DNA of 5,297 nucleotides, from NCBI GenBank assembly GCA_030597345.1, contig JAUVSA010000159.1, forward strand, positions 1 to 5,297, in the 5' to 3' direction. Shown piece after piece: positions 4,822 through 5,297 of this stretch (the first letter of the stretch is position 1; each line of letters starts with the position of its first letter). Below the pieces are notes generated by a model. The model worked only from the letters and a program-made list of their open reading frames with translations, was not told the DNA's origin and did no database searches. Source of the DNA: Bacillota bacterium (GTDB lineage: Bacteria; Armatimonadota; Hebobacteria; Hebobacterales; Hebobacteraceae). The position numbers and the translations under genes are program-made.

Positions 4822-5297
4822 CATCTGAAGTAGATGACCCCTGCGACGATACCCACCCAGACCAGCACGTTAACGAGGAAGGGCCGGTCGGACAGGATAA
4901 CCCTATCGGGGTCGCCGCCCTCCCCCTTCTGGTGAACCAGATAGAGGTAGCGGAAGATGCCGAAGATCACGCATGGCACGCTCGCCATCAGCCACCTGGT
5001 CCCAAACACAGCGACAGTCCGCGCGTCCACAGTGTACAGCATATACGCCATCCGCGTAGAGGCCGTGACGACCCCGATCATCTGATCCAACAGATAAGGG
5101 CTGTATTCCATCAGGATCGCGCGGTGGGCCGGAGCATTGTCTTCGAGCAGCACCAACTCGTGGCGGCGCTTGCTGAGCGCTATGAACAGAGCCAGCAGCA
5201 AGGTGCAGATCAGCAGCCAATGCGAGATCACCACGTTGCCCGCGGCCGCCCCCGCGGCCGCCCGCAGCACGAAGAAGATCGCTACCAGCAGCACGTC
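4821..5297 (-). CDS. UbiA-superfamily transferase, decaprenyl-phosphate phosphoribosyltransferase-like (C-terminal part, runs off right edge)
   Basis: The last 158 residues of an integral membrane UbiA-type enzyme; the frame is open to the window edge. The family transfers groups to or from polyprenyl diphosphates or phosphates. The segment DVLLVAIFFVLRAAAGAAAG, then SHWLLICTLLLALFIAL and KRRHEL (fragment residues 1-48), is the second conserved region of the DPPR-synthase-like branch, which joins phosphoribose to a polyprenyl phosphate as a cell-wall arabinose precursor in mycobacteria. GIFRYLYLVHQKGEGGDP (113-130) and a DRP turn (137-139) also fit that branch. About five membrane segments are visible, near 2-18, 22-41, 68-90, 102-121 and 140-157. 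The first aspartate-rich motif (NDxxD), which would help settle the substrate, is outside the window. It is followed at once by DUF362. Homologues outside Actinobacteria carry the same name without proven substrates, so the UbiA call is firm and the exact reaction is not. Confidence 0.85.
   Translation of the reverse strand, partial: DVLLVAIFFVLRAAAGAAAGNVVISHWLLICTLLLALFIALSKRRHELVLLEDNAPAHRAILMEYSPYLLDQMIGVVTASTRMAYMLYTVDARTVAVFGTRWLMASVPCVIFGIFRYLYLVHQKGEGGDPDRVILSDRPFLVNVLVWVGIVAGVIYFR

Noticed and set aside
4130..4828. A 232-codon plus-strand open frame opposite the DUF362 gene
   Set aside because: It is fully antisense to a gene with clear family motifs, and its translation resembles no family I recognise.

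Overview
The window is GC-rich, tightly packed bacterial chromosome. All five confident genes lie on the minus strand, so transcription runs from high to low coordinates. The genes are ordinary cellular genes: ATP-dependent proteases, an RNA-binding regulator, a DUF362 protein and a UbiA-type membrane enzyme. I saw no phage, insertion-sequence or CRISPR signature. The high GC, GTG starts, strong AGGAGG-type ribosome binding sites and an ANTAR regulator fit a free-living bacterium of a high-GC lineage, for example the Actinobacteria/Chloroflexota/Armatimonadota side of the tree. The sequence alone does not settle the phylum.

Read in the direction of transcription, the right edge (5297 down to 3716) holds the C-terminal half of a UbiA-superfamily integral membrane transferase. 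It most resembles the decaprenyl-phosphate phosphoribosyltransferase branch. A complete DUF362 gene follows 10 bp later, and its Shine-Dalgarno overlaps the upstream stop codon by one base, so the two are almost certainly one transcriptional unit. A gap of about 210 bp follows. It carries a possible weak terminator, two 18-bp dyads and a candidate sigma70-type promoter, then a leader of about 110 nt that can fold so as to hide the next gene's ribosome binding site.

The middle (3501 to 2863) is a 212-aa AmiR/NasT-type protein: a degenerate receiver domain, a helical linker and a C-terminal ANTAR RNA-binding domain. The receiver lacks the phosphoacceptor Asp and the conserved Lys, so classical two-component phosphorylation is unlikely. 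A 509-bp stretch without a convincing gene separates it from the next operon.

The left half (2353 to 1) is a compact clpP-clpX-lon operon with gaps of about 35 bp. ClpP is the serine peptidase barrel, ClpX its AAA+ unfoldase, and Lon an independent AAA+ protease whose gene runs off the left edge. ClpP and ClpX keep all catalytic motifs, and ClpX keeps an IGF-type docking loop (FGL). ClpP has unusual residues next to its catalytic and handle regions.

The most interesting material is the regulatory layer. A phosphorylation-incompetent ANTAR protein sits directly upstream of the proteolysis operon, its leader looks like a translational switch, and its 14-nt Shine-Dalgarno-to-start segment is identical to that of clpP. 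A link between the ANTAR protein and the protease operon is my inference. I found no canonical ANTAR dual-hexaloop target in the window.
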